From: Woeseiaceae bacterium
GTDB taxonomy: Bacteria > Pseudomonadota > Gammaproteobacteria > Steroidobacterales > Woeseiaceae
DNA: 64,000 nucleotides
Reading direction: 5' to 3'
Assembly: GCA_021773075.1 (NCBI GenBank)
Contig: JAJFKT010000033.1
Location: 62,001 to 126,000, forward strand
Both the position numbers and the translations under genes were made by a program. The notes beneath the pieces were generated by a model. The model made no database searches and had not been told where the DNA came from. It saw only the letters and a program-made list of their open reading frames with translations. Below are positions 44,223 to 53,394 of the stretch, piece by piece (within the stretch, counting starts at the first letter, position 1; the number at the start of each line of letters is the position of its first letter).

Positions 44223-45320
44223 CTATAGGCGCATTGGCATAACCACAAACGTGCAATCTTCGTTTCCAGGTTGCCTGATAAGACAGCTCGAGTTGCTATC
44301 CTGGACCGAAAGAGTGACATCGTCACCCTCGACAGCTCCAAGCGCGTCGAGCAAGTAATTTACATTGAAACCAATCTCAATGTCTTCGCCAGCGTACTCG
44401 ACGGCAAGCTCCTCTTCGGCCTCTTCCTGCTCCGGGTTATGCGCCTGCAAAACAACACCACTATCCCGAATGACCAACCGAATGCCGCGATATTTCTCGT
44501 TTGAAAGAATCGCGGTCCTTTGCAAAGCGCTCTTAAATTCCGTCCGATCCGCCTTGAGCTCATTCGGCGACTCTTTCGGAATCACGCGGTCATACTCCGG
44601 AAACCGACCATCAATGAGCTTCGAGGTAAATCGAATCCCATCCAGCTGTATTCGAATATGGTTCGAACCCAATTCAATATCGAGATCTCCCTCTCCTGTC
44701 ATTAGGCGCTGCAGCTCCAGGACCCCCTTTCTCGGAACAATGACCTGCTGTTCATCAAGATCATCACCTTCGAGATCCGCCTGGCACAACGACAAACGGT
44801 GGCCGTCCGTCGCGACAGCCCGCAAATGCTTACCGCCCGTTTCTAATAGCATGCCGTTCAGGTAATACCGAACATCCTGCTGTGCCATTGAAAAATGCGT
44901 TTTCTCGATGAGGCGCCCCAGGGACTCCTGGCTGACCGAAATAGTCTGGCCCGCCTTAATATCCTCAACGACCGGAAACTCAGCTGCAGGTAAAGTCACC
45001 AAATTAAACTTGCTCCGTCCCGCTCGAACGCTCAGCTTCTCACCGCTTAGACTAACGTTAACCTCCGACCCTTCCGGCAACGCCCGACAAATATCGAGGA
45101 GCTTTCGCCCGGAGACCGTAATCTCCCCATCGGACTCTGCCTCTACCTCTGCCTCTGCGACCAACTCAACCTCAAGGTCCGTTGCGGTAACAGCGAGCCG
45201 ACCATCTTTCGCGATGATCAAAACATTCGACAAAATCGGCATTGTTTGCCGTCTCTCTACAACGCCAATAACGGCTTGCAGCGGTTTCAACAGCGCTTCC
45301 CGAGCTGCGGTAAACTTCAT
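44223..45320 (-). CDS. dnaN: DNA polymerase III beta subunit (sliding clamp)
   Basis: 365 residues from ATG 45320; an in-frame ATG at 45329 would add three residues. Three clamp repeats, start MKFTAAREALLKPLQAVIGV, TMPILSNVLIIAKDGRLAVT, DGRFPEYDRVIPKE, NEKYRGIRLVIRDSG and the C-terminus EDCTFVVMPMRL that meets the DnaN consensus. Forms the ring clamp for DNA polymerase III. Between recF and oriC. Confidence 0.97.
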   Translation of the reverse strand: MKFTAAREALLKPLQAVIGVVERRQTMPILSNVLIIAKDGRLAVTATDLEVELVAEAEVEAESDGEITVSGRKLLDICRALPEGSEVNVSLSGEKLSVRAGRSKFNLVTLPAAEFPVVEDIKAGQTISVSQESLGRLIEKTHFSMAQQDVRYYLNGMLLETGGKHLRAVATDGHRLSLCQADLEGDDLDEQQVIVPRKGVLELQRLMTGEGDLDIELGSNHIRIQLDGIRFTSKLIDGRFPEYDRVIPKESPNELKADRTEFKSALQRTAILSNEKYRGIRLVIRDSGVVLQAHNPEQEEAEEELAVEYAGEDIEIGFNVNYLLDALGAVEGDDVTLSVQDSNSSCLIRQPGNEDCTFVVMPMRL

Positions 45321-45386
45321 AGGTTCCACCTGTTAATAAATGTTGGAATTATATAAATTACTGTTATTATTAAGGGGCCTCTTGCC

Positions 45387-45395
45387 TGTGCATAA
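45387..45395 (-). promoter_or_regulatory. DnaA box, TTATGCACA
   Basis: TGTGCATAA on the plus strand; matches the TTWTNCACA consensus. It lies next to the AT-rich part of the dnaA-dnaN gap. Confidence 0.75.
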
Positions 45396-45519
45396 CTAAT
45401 TAAAGCCCTTTTAAATCAAACGCTTATCAATCATTTTTCTGGCTAGCAAGTAACGCACGACCTGCCTACCTTCCGTGGACAGTCTGTGGATACTTTTATT
45501 TTTCAAGGTTCTCCACTGC

Positions 45520-45528
45520 TTATCCACA
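45520..45528 (+). promoter_or_regulatory. DnaA box, consensus TTATCCACA
   Basis: Perfect R1-type box that touches the dnaA stop codon (TAG, complement of 45529-45531). Confidence 0.85.
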
Positions 45529-46878
45529 CTATCCTGTCAGAGTTCTCAACAGATTCAAATAGTCATCCGCGATGCGCTTATCGGACTCGCGCAAAGAGTC
45601 TATACGACGACAGCCGTGAAGGACGGTTGTGTGATCTCTTCCACCGAACGCATCTCCGATCTCCGGCAAGCTATGGTTCGTTAATTCTTTCGCAAGCGCC
45701 ATCCCAAATTGTCTCGGTCTGGCAATAGAGCGAGTTCTTTTTTTCGACAACAAGTCGCCAACACGAATCTTAAAATACTCCGCGACAGTTTTCTGAATGT
45801 TTTCAATAGAAACCAGCCTGTCTTGCAAGGCCAAAAGATCTCGTAGGGCCTCTTTTGCGAAATCCAGGTCGATAACCCGGCCAGTAAACCGATAATTCGC
45901 GATAACGCGCCGCAACGCGCCTTCCAACTCACGGACGTTTGAACGAATCCGCTTTGCAATAAAAAACGCGACCTCTTCCGGCAACGCAACCCCGTCGGCA
46001 GCGGCCTTACTCATTAGGATCGCAACGGAGGTCTCGAGCTCAGGTGGTTCGATGGCTACAGTCAATCCCCAGCCAAACCGGGACTTAAGCCGCTCCTCAA
46101 GGCCATTAACCTCTTTCGGAAAACGATCACAAGTCAGAATGATCTGCCGCTGACCCTCAAGCAAAGCATTGAACGTATGAAAAAACTCCTCCTGAGAGCG
46201 CTCTTTGCCCGCAAAAAACTGGATGTCGTCGATCAGCAAGGCATCCAACGACCGATACGCCCGCTTGAACTCCGAAATCGTGTTGTGCTGCAAGCCCTTT
46301 ACCATGTCGCCAACGAAGCGCTCGGAATGCACATAGCTGACTCGTGCGTCAGGGTTCGCCTTGACCATCGCGGCGCCGACCGCGTGCATCAAATGCGTTT
46401 TGCCAAGACCCACACCACCGTAAATAAAAAGTGGGTTGTAAGACAGACCGGGGTTCTCACCAACCTGAGTCGCGGCAGCCCGGGCAAGTTGATTGCTCTT
46501 ACCTTCAACAAAGTTTTCGAATGTAAATGTCGGGTTCAGCCGAGAGGTGACTGGTGCGTGGCCGGCCACATTTATCGGCGACGCCCGCGGGCGTCCGACG
46601 CCCGGTTTCGGACTTTGTGGGCTGCGCGAGCCAACCTCCACGACCAACTCCGTTCCACCGCCATGCTCGTCGACCAGCTGAAGAATTCTCTGTATATGGT
46701 GCTGCTGCAACCAGTCAACCACAAACCTGTTCGGCGCAAGAAGGCGCAAGATGCTGCCATCATCGACCGCCTGCAACGGTCGAATCCAGGTATTGAATTG
46801 CTGCTCGGGTAATTCCGCCTGCAGGACGCGAAGGCATTGATTCCAGAGCGTCGATTCAGCAGACAAGAACTTCCCCAA
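45529..46878 (-). CDS. dnaA: Chromosomal replication initiator DnaA
   Basis: 449 residues. Domain I ([20 protein letters not shown]), a short linker, the AAA+ domain ([20 protein letters not shown] Walker [14 protein letters not shown] Walker [21 protein letters not shown]) and domain IV with the DnaA-box-binding signature [20 protein letters not shown]. Binds oriC and starts replication. It reads toward oriC and dnaN; its 3' end directly abuts a DnaA box. Confidence 0.98.
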   Translation of the reverse strand: MGKFLSAESTLWNQCLRVLQAELPEQQFNTWIRPLQAVDDGSILRLLAPNRFVVDWLQQHHIQRILQLVDEHGGGTELVVEVGSRSPQSPKPGVGRPRASPINVAGHAPVTSRLNPTFTFENFVEGKSNQLARAAATQVGENPGLSYNPLFIYGGVGLGKTHLMHAVGAAMVKANPDARVSYVHSERFVGDMVKGLQHNTISEFKRAYRSLDALLIDDIQFFAGKERSQEEFFHTFNALLEGQRQIILTCDRFPKEVNGLEERLKSRFGWGLTVAIEPPELETSVAILMSKAAADGVALPEEVAFFIAKRIRSNVRELEGALRRVIANYRFTGRVIDLDFAKEALRDLLALQDRLVSIENIQKTVAEYFKIRVGDLLSKKRTRSIARPRQFGMALAKELTNHSLPEIGDAFGGRDHTTVLHGCRRIDSLRESDKRIADDYLNLLRTLTG

Positions 46879-46971
46879 AAGCCCGAATTATAAGGCGGGC
46901 CGTGTCGTGTTATATAGAGATTACGAAGACCGGGCAGTCTATACTGAAAGACTAAGGTTTACATCCGTCTA

Positions 46972-47000
46972 TTGACACTGTCTAGGCATCTGAGTACCCT
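46972..47000 (+). promoter_or_regulatory. rpmH promoter
   Basis: TTGACA at 46972-46977, a 17-bp spacer, TACCCT at 46995-47000, about 58 bp upstream of the rpmH ATG. A consensus -35 and two-base-off -10 suit a strong ribosomal-protein promoter. Confidence 0.65.
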
Positions 47001-47057
47001 TGCCGACCTTCAGGAAAACCGGCCCGAAATTACGGGTTTTTGAACCAGGTATTAGTC

Positions 47058-47192
47058 ATGAAACGCACATTCCAGCCCAGCAAAATCAAACGCGCACGCA
47101 CCCACGGTTTTCGTGCCCGTATGGCAACGAAAGCCGGGCGACTCGTTCTTAAACGCCGCCGTGCAAAAGGCCGCGCGCAGCTGACGCCGTAA
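47058..47192 (+). CDS. rpmH: 50S ribosomal protein L34
   Basis: 44 residues: [20 protein letters not shown] then [20 protein letters not shown] and QLTP. It matches L34 over its full length and is divergent from dnaA, as in most bacteria. Too short to be found by a typical length cut-off. Confidence 0.97.
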   Translation: MKRTFQPSKIKRARTHGFRARMATKAGRLVLKRRRAKGRAQLTP

Positions 47193-47301
47193 CGCCAACG
47201 CGACCGTCACGACGACGAATTTAAAAACAGGATTAACCAGCAGCAAGAGTTCCCGGTTCCAAAAAACGAACCGCTTACTTGACGCCGCCGCTTTCGGCCG
47301 C

Positions 47302-47616
47302 GTGTTCAAAAAAGCCAAACGTAGCCGCGATAAATTATTTACAGTACTGTGCCGCGACAACAACGACGAGGCGGCTCGGCTCGGCCTTGCCATTTCAAAA
47401 AAACACTGTCGCAAGGCAAGCACACGAAATCGTATTAAGAGGGTGATTCGAGAATCGTTTCGGCAAAATCAGGACTTAATCGGGGGGCTCGACATCGTCG
47501 TGTTGAATCAACCCGCTGCAGCGCTGGCAAGAAATGAAGAAATGAAAGCGAGCCTCGAACGACACTGGCAAACGTGTTCCGCCAACAAACGCAGTAAAAC
47601 AACGCAGGATAGTTAA
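47302..47616 (+). CDS. rnpA: Ribonuclease P protein component
   Basis: Homology with RnpA begins upstream of the GTG at 47302: residues SSRFQKTNRLLDAAAFGRVF are encoded in the same frame back to at least 47248, and the frame is open to 47185. There is no ATG, GTG, TTG, CTG or ATN in that stretch. From the GTG the protein includes the signature NRIKRVIRESFR in SKKHCRKASTRNRIKRVIRE and continues for 104 residues. It is the basic partner of the RNase P RNA. The true start is unclear: a rare codon, or a frameshift. It follows rpmH by 109 bp. Confidence 0.9.
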   Translation: MFKKAKRSRDKLFTVLCRDNNDEAARLGLAISKKHCRKASTRNRIKRVIRESFRQNQDLIGGLDIVVLNQPAAALARNEEMKASLERHWQTCSANKRSKTTQDS

Positions 47617-47619
47617 CGG

Positions 47620-49302
47620 ATGGATAATCAACGACTGCTGATCTGGGCATTTTTCGGCCTAATGGGTTGGATCACCTACCAGACCTGGGTTCAGGACTAT
47701 GCACCGAAGCCAGCGGCCACAATCACCCAGGAAGTCGAGCAGCAAGCGCTCGCGCCGCCCGAAGGTGACTTGCCAGAACTAAGCGCAGCAAATGGTGACG
47801 CACTGGACGCGCCGCTTCCCGAGGAGACGATCGAAGCGGGCACCTCAATCAATGAAGCGATCGCGCCGACCATCCACGTTACGACCGACGTCCTCGATCT
47901 CGAAATCAGCACTCAAGGCGGCACGATTCAGTCTGCAACAATGCTTGTTTACCCGGTCGCCAAAGACCAACCGAACAATTTGGTTGAGCTCCTCAGCACG
48001 ACCCCATCGAACTTCGGCGCAATTCAAACGGGTCTCCGAATCGTCGGCGAGGGCGATGAGCCCAATCATCGAGCGGCGTTCTCGAGCCCACGAAACAGCT
48101 ATGAGCTTGGCAGCGCGGACGAAATTGTCGTTACACTCGACTGGAAAAGCAGCGCTGGAGTTAGCGTAGAAAAACGATATCGCTTCACGCGCGGAAGTTA
48201 CGCGATCGATATAGAACAAGAAGTTAGCAACGGCAGCGACGGCCTCTGGCGCGGGGCCGACTATTCTCAGATTCAGCGTATTTCCAAAGAACAAGAACGC
48301 TCAATGTTCGACGTCGACTCTTACTCATTCGCCGGCCCAATAATCTATAACGGCGAAAAGTCAGAAAAACTAAAACACGATGACCTGCAGGACGATGGCG
48401 CCTACAAATTCAAGTCACAGGCTGGCTGGATCGGCGCCATTCAGCATCATTTTCTGAGCGCAGTCGTACCCGAGCCCGAAGAAGAGCGGACTTACACCGT
48501 TTCTTTGCGGGGCGATCGGTCAACCGCCAACAGCATTGGACAGGCACAGTCTATTGCCCCCGGCGCCAGCAAAACATTTTCAACAACCGCGTTCGTTGGA
48601 CCCAAGCTGCAATCGCAGCTAAAGGAAATCGATGAAAACCTGACGCTGACCGTGGACTACGGTTGGCTAACGATAATATCGAACCCGCTGTTCATGCTGC
48701 TGAGTTTCGTCTTCAAGTTTGTTGGCAACTGGGGCGTCGCGATTATTCTCGTTACTTTCCTGATTAAGCTCGCGTTTTATAAACTGACGGAATCCAGCGG
48801 ACGCTCGATGGCGAAGATGCGCAATCTTCAGCCGCGCATGAAAGCGCTTCAGGATCGCTACAAGGACGATAAGCCAGCACTTAGTGCCGCGATGATGGAG
48901 CTGTACAAGCGAGAAAAAGTGAATCCGGCAGCAGGCTGTTTGCCGATCCTGATTCAAATGCCGTTCTTCCTGGCGTTTTACTGGGTGTTGCTCGAAAGCG
49001 TTGAAATGCGTCAGGCACCGTTCGCGCTATGGATAACAGACCTGTCCACCAAAGACCCGTATTTCATTTTGCCGCTGATCATGGGTGCGGCAATGTTCAT
49101 GCAGCAGAAACTGAACCCGGCACCAGCGGACCCGGTGCAGGCGAAGGTGATGCAGATCATGCCGATCATGTTCACGGCATTCTTTGCATTCTTCCCGTCG
49201 GGACTGGTGCTTTACTGGGTAACCAACACGCTACTGTCCATCGCGCAGCAATGGAAGATCAACAAGGTTGTTGAGCGAGAAGCGAAAGAAAGCAAACACT
49301 GA
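47620..49302 (+). CDS. yidC: Membrane protein insertase YidC
   Basis: 560 residues. TM1 (RLLIWAFFGLMGWITYQTW), a large periplasmic domain, then the five-helix Oxa1 core (ISNPLFMLLSFVFKFVGNWG, PAAGCLPILIQMPFFLAFYW, IMPIMFTAFFAFFPSGLVLY) with the conserved arginine region in the first core helix region. Inserts membrane proteins with or without Sec. Directly follows rnpA (3 bp gap). The small gene yidD that often lies between them is absent. Confidence 0.97.
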   Translation: MDNQRLLIWAFFGLMGWITYQTWVQDYAPKPAATITQEVEQQALAPPEGDLPELSAANGDALDAPLPEETIEAGTSINEAIAPTIHVTTDVLDLEISTQGGTIQSATMLVYPVAKDQPNNLVELLSTTPSNFGAIQTGLRIVGEGDEPNHRAAFSSPRNSYELGSADEIVVTLDWKSSAGVSVEKRYRFTRGSYAIDIEQEVSNGSDGLWRGADYSQIQRISKEQERSMFDVDSYSFAGPIIYNGEKSEKLKHDDLQDDGAYKFKSQAGWIGAIQHHFLSAVVPEPEEERTYTVSLRGDRSTANSIGQAQSIAPGASKTFSTTAFVGPKLQSQLKEIDENLTLTVDYGWLTIISNPLFMLLSFVFKFVGNWGVAIILVTFLIKLAFYKLTESSGRSMAKMRNLQPRMKALQDRYKDDKPALSAAMMELYKREKVNPAAGCLPILIQMPFFLAFYWVLLESVEMRQAPFALWITDLSTKDPYFILPLIMGAAMFMQQKLNPAPADPVQAKVMQIMPIMFTAFFAFFPSGLVLYWVTNTLLSIAQQWKINKVVEREAKESKH

Positions 49303-49339
49303 CCAGCGACCAAGGGGCTATGACCCAATCAGGGACGCT

Positions 49340-49372
49340 CGTACGAAAGTACGAAAGGGGTCAGACCCCTTT
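49340..49372. terminator. Twin hairpin, including GGGGTCAGACCCC-type palindrome
   Basis: Hairpin 1: CGTAC-GAAA-GTACG (49340-49353). Hairpin 2: AAAGGGGTC-A-GACCCCTTT (49354-49372), overlapping the stop of the OsmC-fusion gene. They lie between convergent yidC and that gene. The second palindrome recurs in many proteobacterial genomes and may act as a bidirectional terminator or as a REP-like element. Confidence 0.7.
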
Positions 49373-50578
49373 TAGGGACGTTCGGACCTTGATTTCTTTG
49401 TGCAGGGTTTTGTGGACTGGACAGCGGTCGGCAATTTCCAGCATGCGTTGACGCTGTTGGTCACTAAGGTCGCCGTCGAGTGTTAGCTCCCGCGTAAACT
49501 CATGAATTTGCCCGTCGCGCTGATCGCAATCGACACAATCTTCGGCATGCACCCGACCGTGGCTAACGGTGACGGTGGCCGAACGCAGGCCGATCCTCTT
49601 ATGCTCGGCGTACATCCGCAAGGTCATGGTTGTGCAGGTCGCAAGCGCTGCCGCGAGCAGATCATATGGGGTTGGGCCGGTGTCGGTCCCACCAACGCCC
49701 AGTGGCTCATCGGCAACAAAATGATGATTGCCTGCTGCGACCTCGGTTCGAAAACCCTCAACTTTGGTTCTCGCAGCAACGATGCCGGCGTCCGCTCGCA
49801 GGCCGTCCTGAGCGCCGCTCGGCGGAAGGTACCCGGCTGCCCAGGAGGCCAGCACCTGACCCGCATAACGCGAGTCCTCTTCGCGCGATAAAAGGTGGTC
49901 GGCCTTATCGAGGCTAACGAAGCTCTTAGGGTGCTTCGCAGCCGAAAAAAGTTTTGAGGCGTTTTCGACCTCCACAATATCGTCAAGTGGAGCGTGCATG
50001 ATGAGTAGGGCTTTTCGCAGCCCGGAAATCGCTGCCGGCAAATTGTGCGTCTTGAGGTCGTCGAGGAAGCCCTCCCGAACACGGAACGGACGCCCACCAA
50101 GCGCAATCTCCGCAATGCCTTTTTCGCGAAGCTTGGCCTCGGAACCTTTGAACAGACGAGCAACGTGCGCTGGGTCGGCGGGCGAGCCAATCGTCGCTAC
50201 AGCAACGGCAGATGGAATTAGGGGCGCAGCCTGTAAGACTGCGGTTCCGCCCAGCGAGTGTCCGAACAATAGCTCCGGCGCGCGGTGCTCGTCCTCGAGC
50301 CAGCGCGCAGCAGACAGCAAATCGTCTACGTTGCTTGAAAAGTTCGTGTCGGCAAATTCTCCAGCGCTTTGTCCGAGCCCCGTGAAGTCAAAACGCAATA
50401 CAGCAATACCCGCTTCGGTCATCGAGCGCGACAGGTTGGTTGCGGCCCTTAGGTTTTTAGAGCACGTGAAGCAATGCGCGAACAAAGCAAAAGCCGTCGG
50501 ATTGCCGACCGGCAAATCGAGAATGCCGGACAAACGCTCACCCGCGCTATTCGGAAAATTTACTCTTATACTCTGCAT
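49361..50578 (-). CDS. Alpha/beta hydrolase-OsmC fusion protein
   Basis: 405 residues, two domains. Residues about 1-255 are an alpha/beta hydrolase (ALFAHCFTCSKNLRAATNLS, nucleophile ELLFGHSLGGTAVLQAAPLI). Residues about 265-405 are an OsmC-like peroxide reductase (SNP DEPLGVGGTDTGPTPYDLLAAALATCTTMTLR with its cysteine, then VDCDQRDGQIHEFTREL, RCPVHKTLHKEI with the second cysteine). Known as a bifunctional hydrolase/OsmC family. It breaks the usual yidC-mnmE linkage and is on the opposite strand. Confidence 0.92.
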   Translation of the reverse strand: MQSIRVNFPNSAGERLSGILDLPVGNPTAFALFAHCFTCSKNLRAATNLSRSMTEAGIAVLRFDFTGLGQSAGEFADTNFSSNVDDLLSAARWLEDEHRAPELLFGHSLGGTAVLQAAPLIPSAVAVATIGSPADPAHVARLFKGSEAKLREKGIAEIALGGRPFRVREGFLDDLKTHNLPAAISGLRKALLIMHAPLDDIVEVENASKLFSAAKHPKSFVSLDKADHLLSREEDSRYAGQVLASWAAGYLPPSGAQDGLRADAGIVAARTKVEGFRTEVAAGNHHFVADEPLGVGGTDTGPTPYDLLAAALATCTTMTLRMYAEHKRIGLRSATVTVSHGRVHAEDCVDCDQRDGQIHEFTRELTLDGDLSDQQRQRMLEIADRCPVHKTLHKEIKVRTSLKGV

Positions 50579-50607
50579 CAGTTGATCACCTGTGGCCTGA
50601 TAAAATC

Positions 50608-51939
50608 ATGACGAACATGCTTGATACGATTGTCGCAGCGGCCACCCCTCCGGGTGTCGGCGGCGTTGCTATTGTGCGCGTATCCGGAGATAAGACCGAG
50701 CAAATCGCAAGAACATTACTCGGCAGCCTGCCGGAGCCTCGGAGCGCTACATTCCGGACCTTCAAAAATGCTGTCGGCGAAAAACTGGACGCCGGGCTTG
50801 CGCTGTATTTTCCGGCCCCCGCTTCTTTTACCGGGGAATCCGTTCTCGAATTACATGGGCATGGTGGTCCGTTGGTAGTCTCACTGCTTGTCGAGGCGAT
50901 CGTCGGCGAGGGCTGTCGGCGCGCCGCGCCCGGCGAATTTTCGCAGCGCGCCTTCTTGAACGACAAGCTGGACCTTGTCCAGGCAGAGGCCATCGTCGAC
51001 TTGATCAATGCCGGCACAACGCAAGCTGCCCGCGCGGCCCTGCGCTCGCTCTCCGGTGCTTTTTCACGCGCGGTCGAGGCGCTCGCGGCACAACTAATCC
51101 GCTTGCGGCTGCACGTAGAGGCGGCAATTGATTTCCCGGAAGAAGAAATCGACTTTCTTTCGGACGACCTGTTATTAGGAAGGCTGCAGGAATGCGCCGA
51201 CGCTTTTACGCTGCTGCGCGAACAAGCGAAACAAGGGCGCGTATTGCGGGATGGATTTCAGGTCGTGATTGTCGGTAAACCGAATGCCGGCAAGTCGAGC
51301 TTGCTCAACCTGCTCAGCGGCCAGGACGCCGCGATCGTGACTGAAATCGCCGGAACCACACGCGATATTCTGCGAGAACAAATTGACATCGATGGGCTGG
51401 CCGTCGAGCTTGTCGACACCGCCGGCTTGCGCGAAAATCCGGATCGAATTGAAGAAGAGGGCATTCGGCGAGCACGGCAGGCGCTACACGGTGCCGATGC
51501 TGTGCTCTGGATACAGGACGCCACCGACGCGAATGCCGAGCAGTTGGACGAGCCACTGCCAGACGGCGTTCCAATCACCGTCGTTCGAAACAAGATCGAC
51601 CTTAGCGAGGCGACAATGCAATCGGCAGAGGGAAGTGTCTGCATGTCGGCGAAAACCGGGCAGGGCCTGGACGCGCTCAGAGCGCAGATACGAAGACTTG
51701 CCGGCTATCAAAATCAGGGCGAGGGGGCGTTTACCGCCCGGAAGCGCCACCTACAAGCGCTCGATAGTGCTGCGGAACATTTCCAGGCGGGCCGAACAGC
51801 GCTTGAGGAGACCAGAGCGGGTGAGCTTCTGGCCGAGGAGCTTAGGCTGAGCCATCAGGCGCTCGGTGAGATAACGGGCGCAGTCTCGTCCGACGAGCTC
51901 TTGGGCCGAATTTTCTCCGAATTCTGTATCGGCAAGTGA
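50608..51939 (+). CDS. mnmE: tRNA modification GTPase MnmE
   Basis: 443 residues. N-terminal folate-binding domain (DTIVAAATPPGVGGVAIVRV, ELHGHGGPLVV), helical domain with LVQAEAIVDLI, and the G domain VVIVGKPNAGKSSLLNLLSG, DxxG VDTAGLRENPDRIEEEGI, NKID, and the C-terminus FSEFCIGK. The final CIGK cysteine is present. It modifies wobble uridines together with MnmG, but the two genes are separated here by about 6.6 kb. Confidence 0.97.
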   Translation: MTNMLDTIVAAATPPGVGGVAIVRVSGDKTEQIARTLLGSLPEPRSATFRTFKNAVGEKLDAGLALYFPAPASFTGESVLELHGHGGPLVVSLLVEAIVGEGCRRAAPGEFSQRAFLNDKLDLVQAEAIVDLINAGTTQAARAALRSLSGAFSRAVEALAAQLIRLRLHVEAAIDFPEEEIDFLSDDLLLGRLQECADAFTLLREQAKQGRVLRDGFQVVIVGKPNAGKSSLLNLLSGQDAAIVTEIAGTTRDILREQIDIDGLAVELVDTAGLRENPDRIEEEGIRRARQALHGADAVLWIQDATDANAEQLDEPLPDGVPITVVRNKIDLSEATMQSAEGSVCMSAKTGQGLDALRAQIRRLAGYQNQGEGAFTARKRHLQALDSAAEHFQAGRTALEETRAGELLAEELRLSHQALGEITGAVSSDELLGRIFSEFCIGK

Positions 51940-51979
51940 GCCACCCGACAAACTGGCTAGCCATTGGCGCACTGTTCAC

Positions 51980-51997
51980 GGGGCTGGCGCCTAGCCC
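51980..51997. terminator. Weak hairpin between mnmE and M16 gene
   Basis: GGGGCT...AGCCC (about 51980-51997) with a bulge and a short loop, followed by AAATTA. It lies between convergent genes mnmE (ends 51939) and the M16 protein (ends 52009). Confidence 0.35.
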
Positions 51998-52008
51998 AAA
52001 TTACATCG

Positions 52009-53394
52009 CTAAGGATGGAAGCGCGGTTCCGAGATCGAGATTTCGGTCACGGGACCGTAGTTAGCAACCTGCTCGCGAATTATTGAGGCGTCGCCCAAAA
52101 CAACAAAGACCAGATTGTTGGCGTCGGGATAAACATCCTCGACAACCTCTGCGATTGACTCCGGTGTTGCAGCGGCAAGATTGCCACCGTAATCGTCGAT
52201 ATGAGAAGCATCGAGCCCCTGCGACTCGAGCTCCGCATAGGTGCCAGCAATCTGGCCGGCGGTTTCAAAGCGCGTCGGAAACTGGCCCATTACGTAATTT
52301 CGAGCGGAAGCGGTCATTTCCTCGCTGAGTCCAGAGTCGCGCAGCCGACCCAATGTACGGAGCGCCACGTCGATGGCCTCTACCGTGGTGTTCGTGGCGG
52401 TGAAAGACGAGATGAACGTGGATCCCGATATCGCATGCTTTGACACGATCGAGCGAGCCCCGTAACTCAGGCCGGATTTCGTTCGCAGCTCAGTCATCAG
52501 CATGGACGTGAAGCGGCCACCGAAGACCGTGTTGGCGAGATCAAGCGCAGCGCGACCCGAGAAGGCTCGGCCGACGCCTGTGTTTCCGATGTAAAAATAG
52601 GATTGTGTCGCGCCGGGTTTGTCGATGAGATACACGCGCGTCCCCCTCGTTGAAGCGGGCACCGGAATTTCAGGCGGCTCGCCCGCCGCCGGACGCCAGG
52701 CAGAAAACGAACGCTCAAGAAGCGCGCGCATCTCGGCCGCATCAAAATCACCAGAAACAGCAATCACCATACGATCCGCACCCATTTGATCGGCGTAATA
52801 GGCGCGAACATCACCCAGCGAGAGATTCGCCAATGACGATTCGCTTCCGGTTATCGGGTTGCCGTATGGGTGCTCACCAAAAAGAAAGGCATTGGCGTAA
52901 GACGGCAGTAAATTATCCGGGTTGGCACCCTTTGCTGCCTTGATAAGGTTGATGTAGCGGCCACGCAGCTTCTCGAACTCTGCATTGGCAAGCGTTGGTC
53001 GTTGCAACATGTCGGCGACCAGCTCGACCATCAGCGCCGCGTCGCGGGCCATAAACTCAGCCGAAACACCGATAGCCTCCAGGCTGGCTGCTGCGGAAAT
53101 ATTGCCACCAACACGGGCGGCAGCATCAGCGAACGCCTCGGCGTCGCGCTCACCAGCGCCCTTTTCAATAAGGCCCGCGACCAGGTTCGCAAGTCCGTAC
53201 TTAGCGATCGGGTCGGCGACAGCGCCACCCCGGACAACCACCTCCATGCCGATAAGTGGTACATCATGTTTCTCGCTCAGAATGACGACAGCGCCATTCT
53301 CAAGGACCAGCCGCTCCGCCGCCGGTAGTTTGACGCCATCCGAAAGGGCGGGCGCCGCAACGACAATTGACAATAAGGTCAGGAGGCTCCTCAT
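52009..53394 (-). CDS. M16-family peptidase homologue, non-catalytic type
   Basis: 461 residues. Signal peptide LLTLLSIVVAAPALSDG, then an M16 (insulinase-fold) N-terminal half in which the zinc motif HxxEH is replaced (GLANLVAGLIEKGAGERD). The C-terminal half retains the usual M16 fold (YFYIGNTGVGRAFSGRAALD). It is probably the non-catalytic partner of the upstream M16 protease. Its ATG overlaps the upstream stop (53391-53394). Confidence 0.9.
   Translation of the reverse strand: MRSLLTLLSIVVAAPALSDGVKLPAAERLVLENGAVVILSEKHDVPLIGMEVVVRGGAVADPIAKYGLANLVAGLIEKGAGERDAEAFADAAARVGGNISAAASLEAIGVSAEFMARDAALMVELVADMLQRPTLANAEFEKLRGRYINLIKAAKGANPDNLLPSYANAFLFGEHPYGNPITGSESSLANLSLGDVRAYYADQMGADRMVIAVSGDFDAAEMRALLERSFSAWRPAAGEPPEIPVPASTRGTRVYLIDKPGATQSYFYIGNTGVGRAFSGRAALDLANTVFGGRFTSMLMTELRTKSGLSYGARSIVSKHAISGSTFISSFTATNTTVEAIDVALRTLGRLRDSGLSEEMTASARNYVMGQFPTRFETAGQIAGTYAELESQGLDASHIDDYGGNLAAATPESIAEVVEDVYPDANNLVFVVLGDASIIREQVANYGPVTEISISEPRFHP

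Larger units (their letters stand above)
45330..45528. other. Predicted replication origin (oriC) between dnaA and dnaN
   Basis: An intergenic stretch with an AT-rich part (45333-45375, e.g. GGAATTATATAAATTACTG) as candidate DNA-unwinding element. DnaA boxes: TTATCCACA at 45520-45528 (perfect), TTATGCACA on the minus strand at 45387-45395, and GTATCCACA on the minus strand at 45485-45493 (first base off). The perfect box abuts the dnaA stop codon. The rpmH-dnaA gap shows no clear boxes. Confidence 0.8.
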
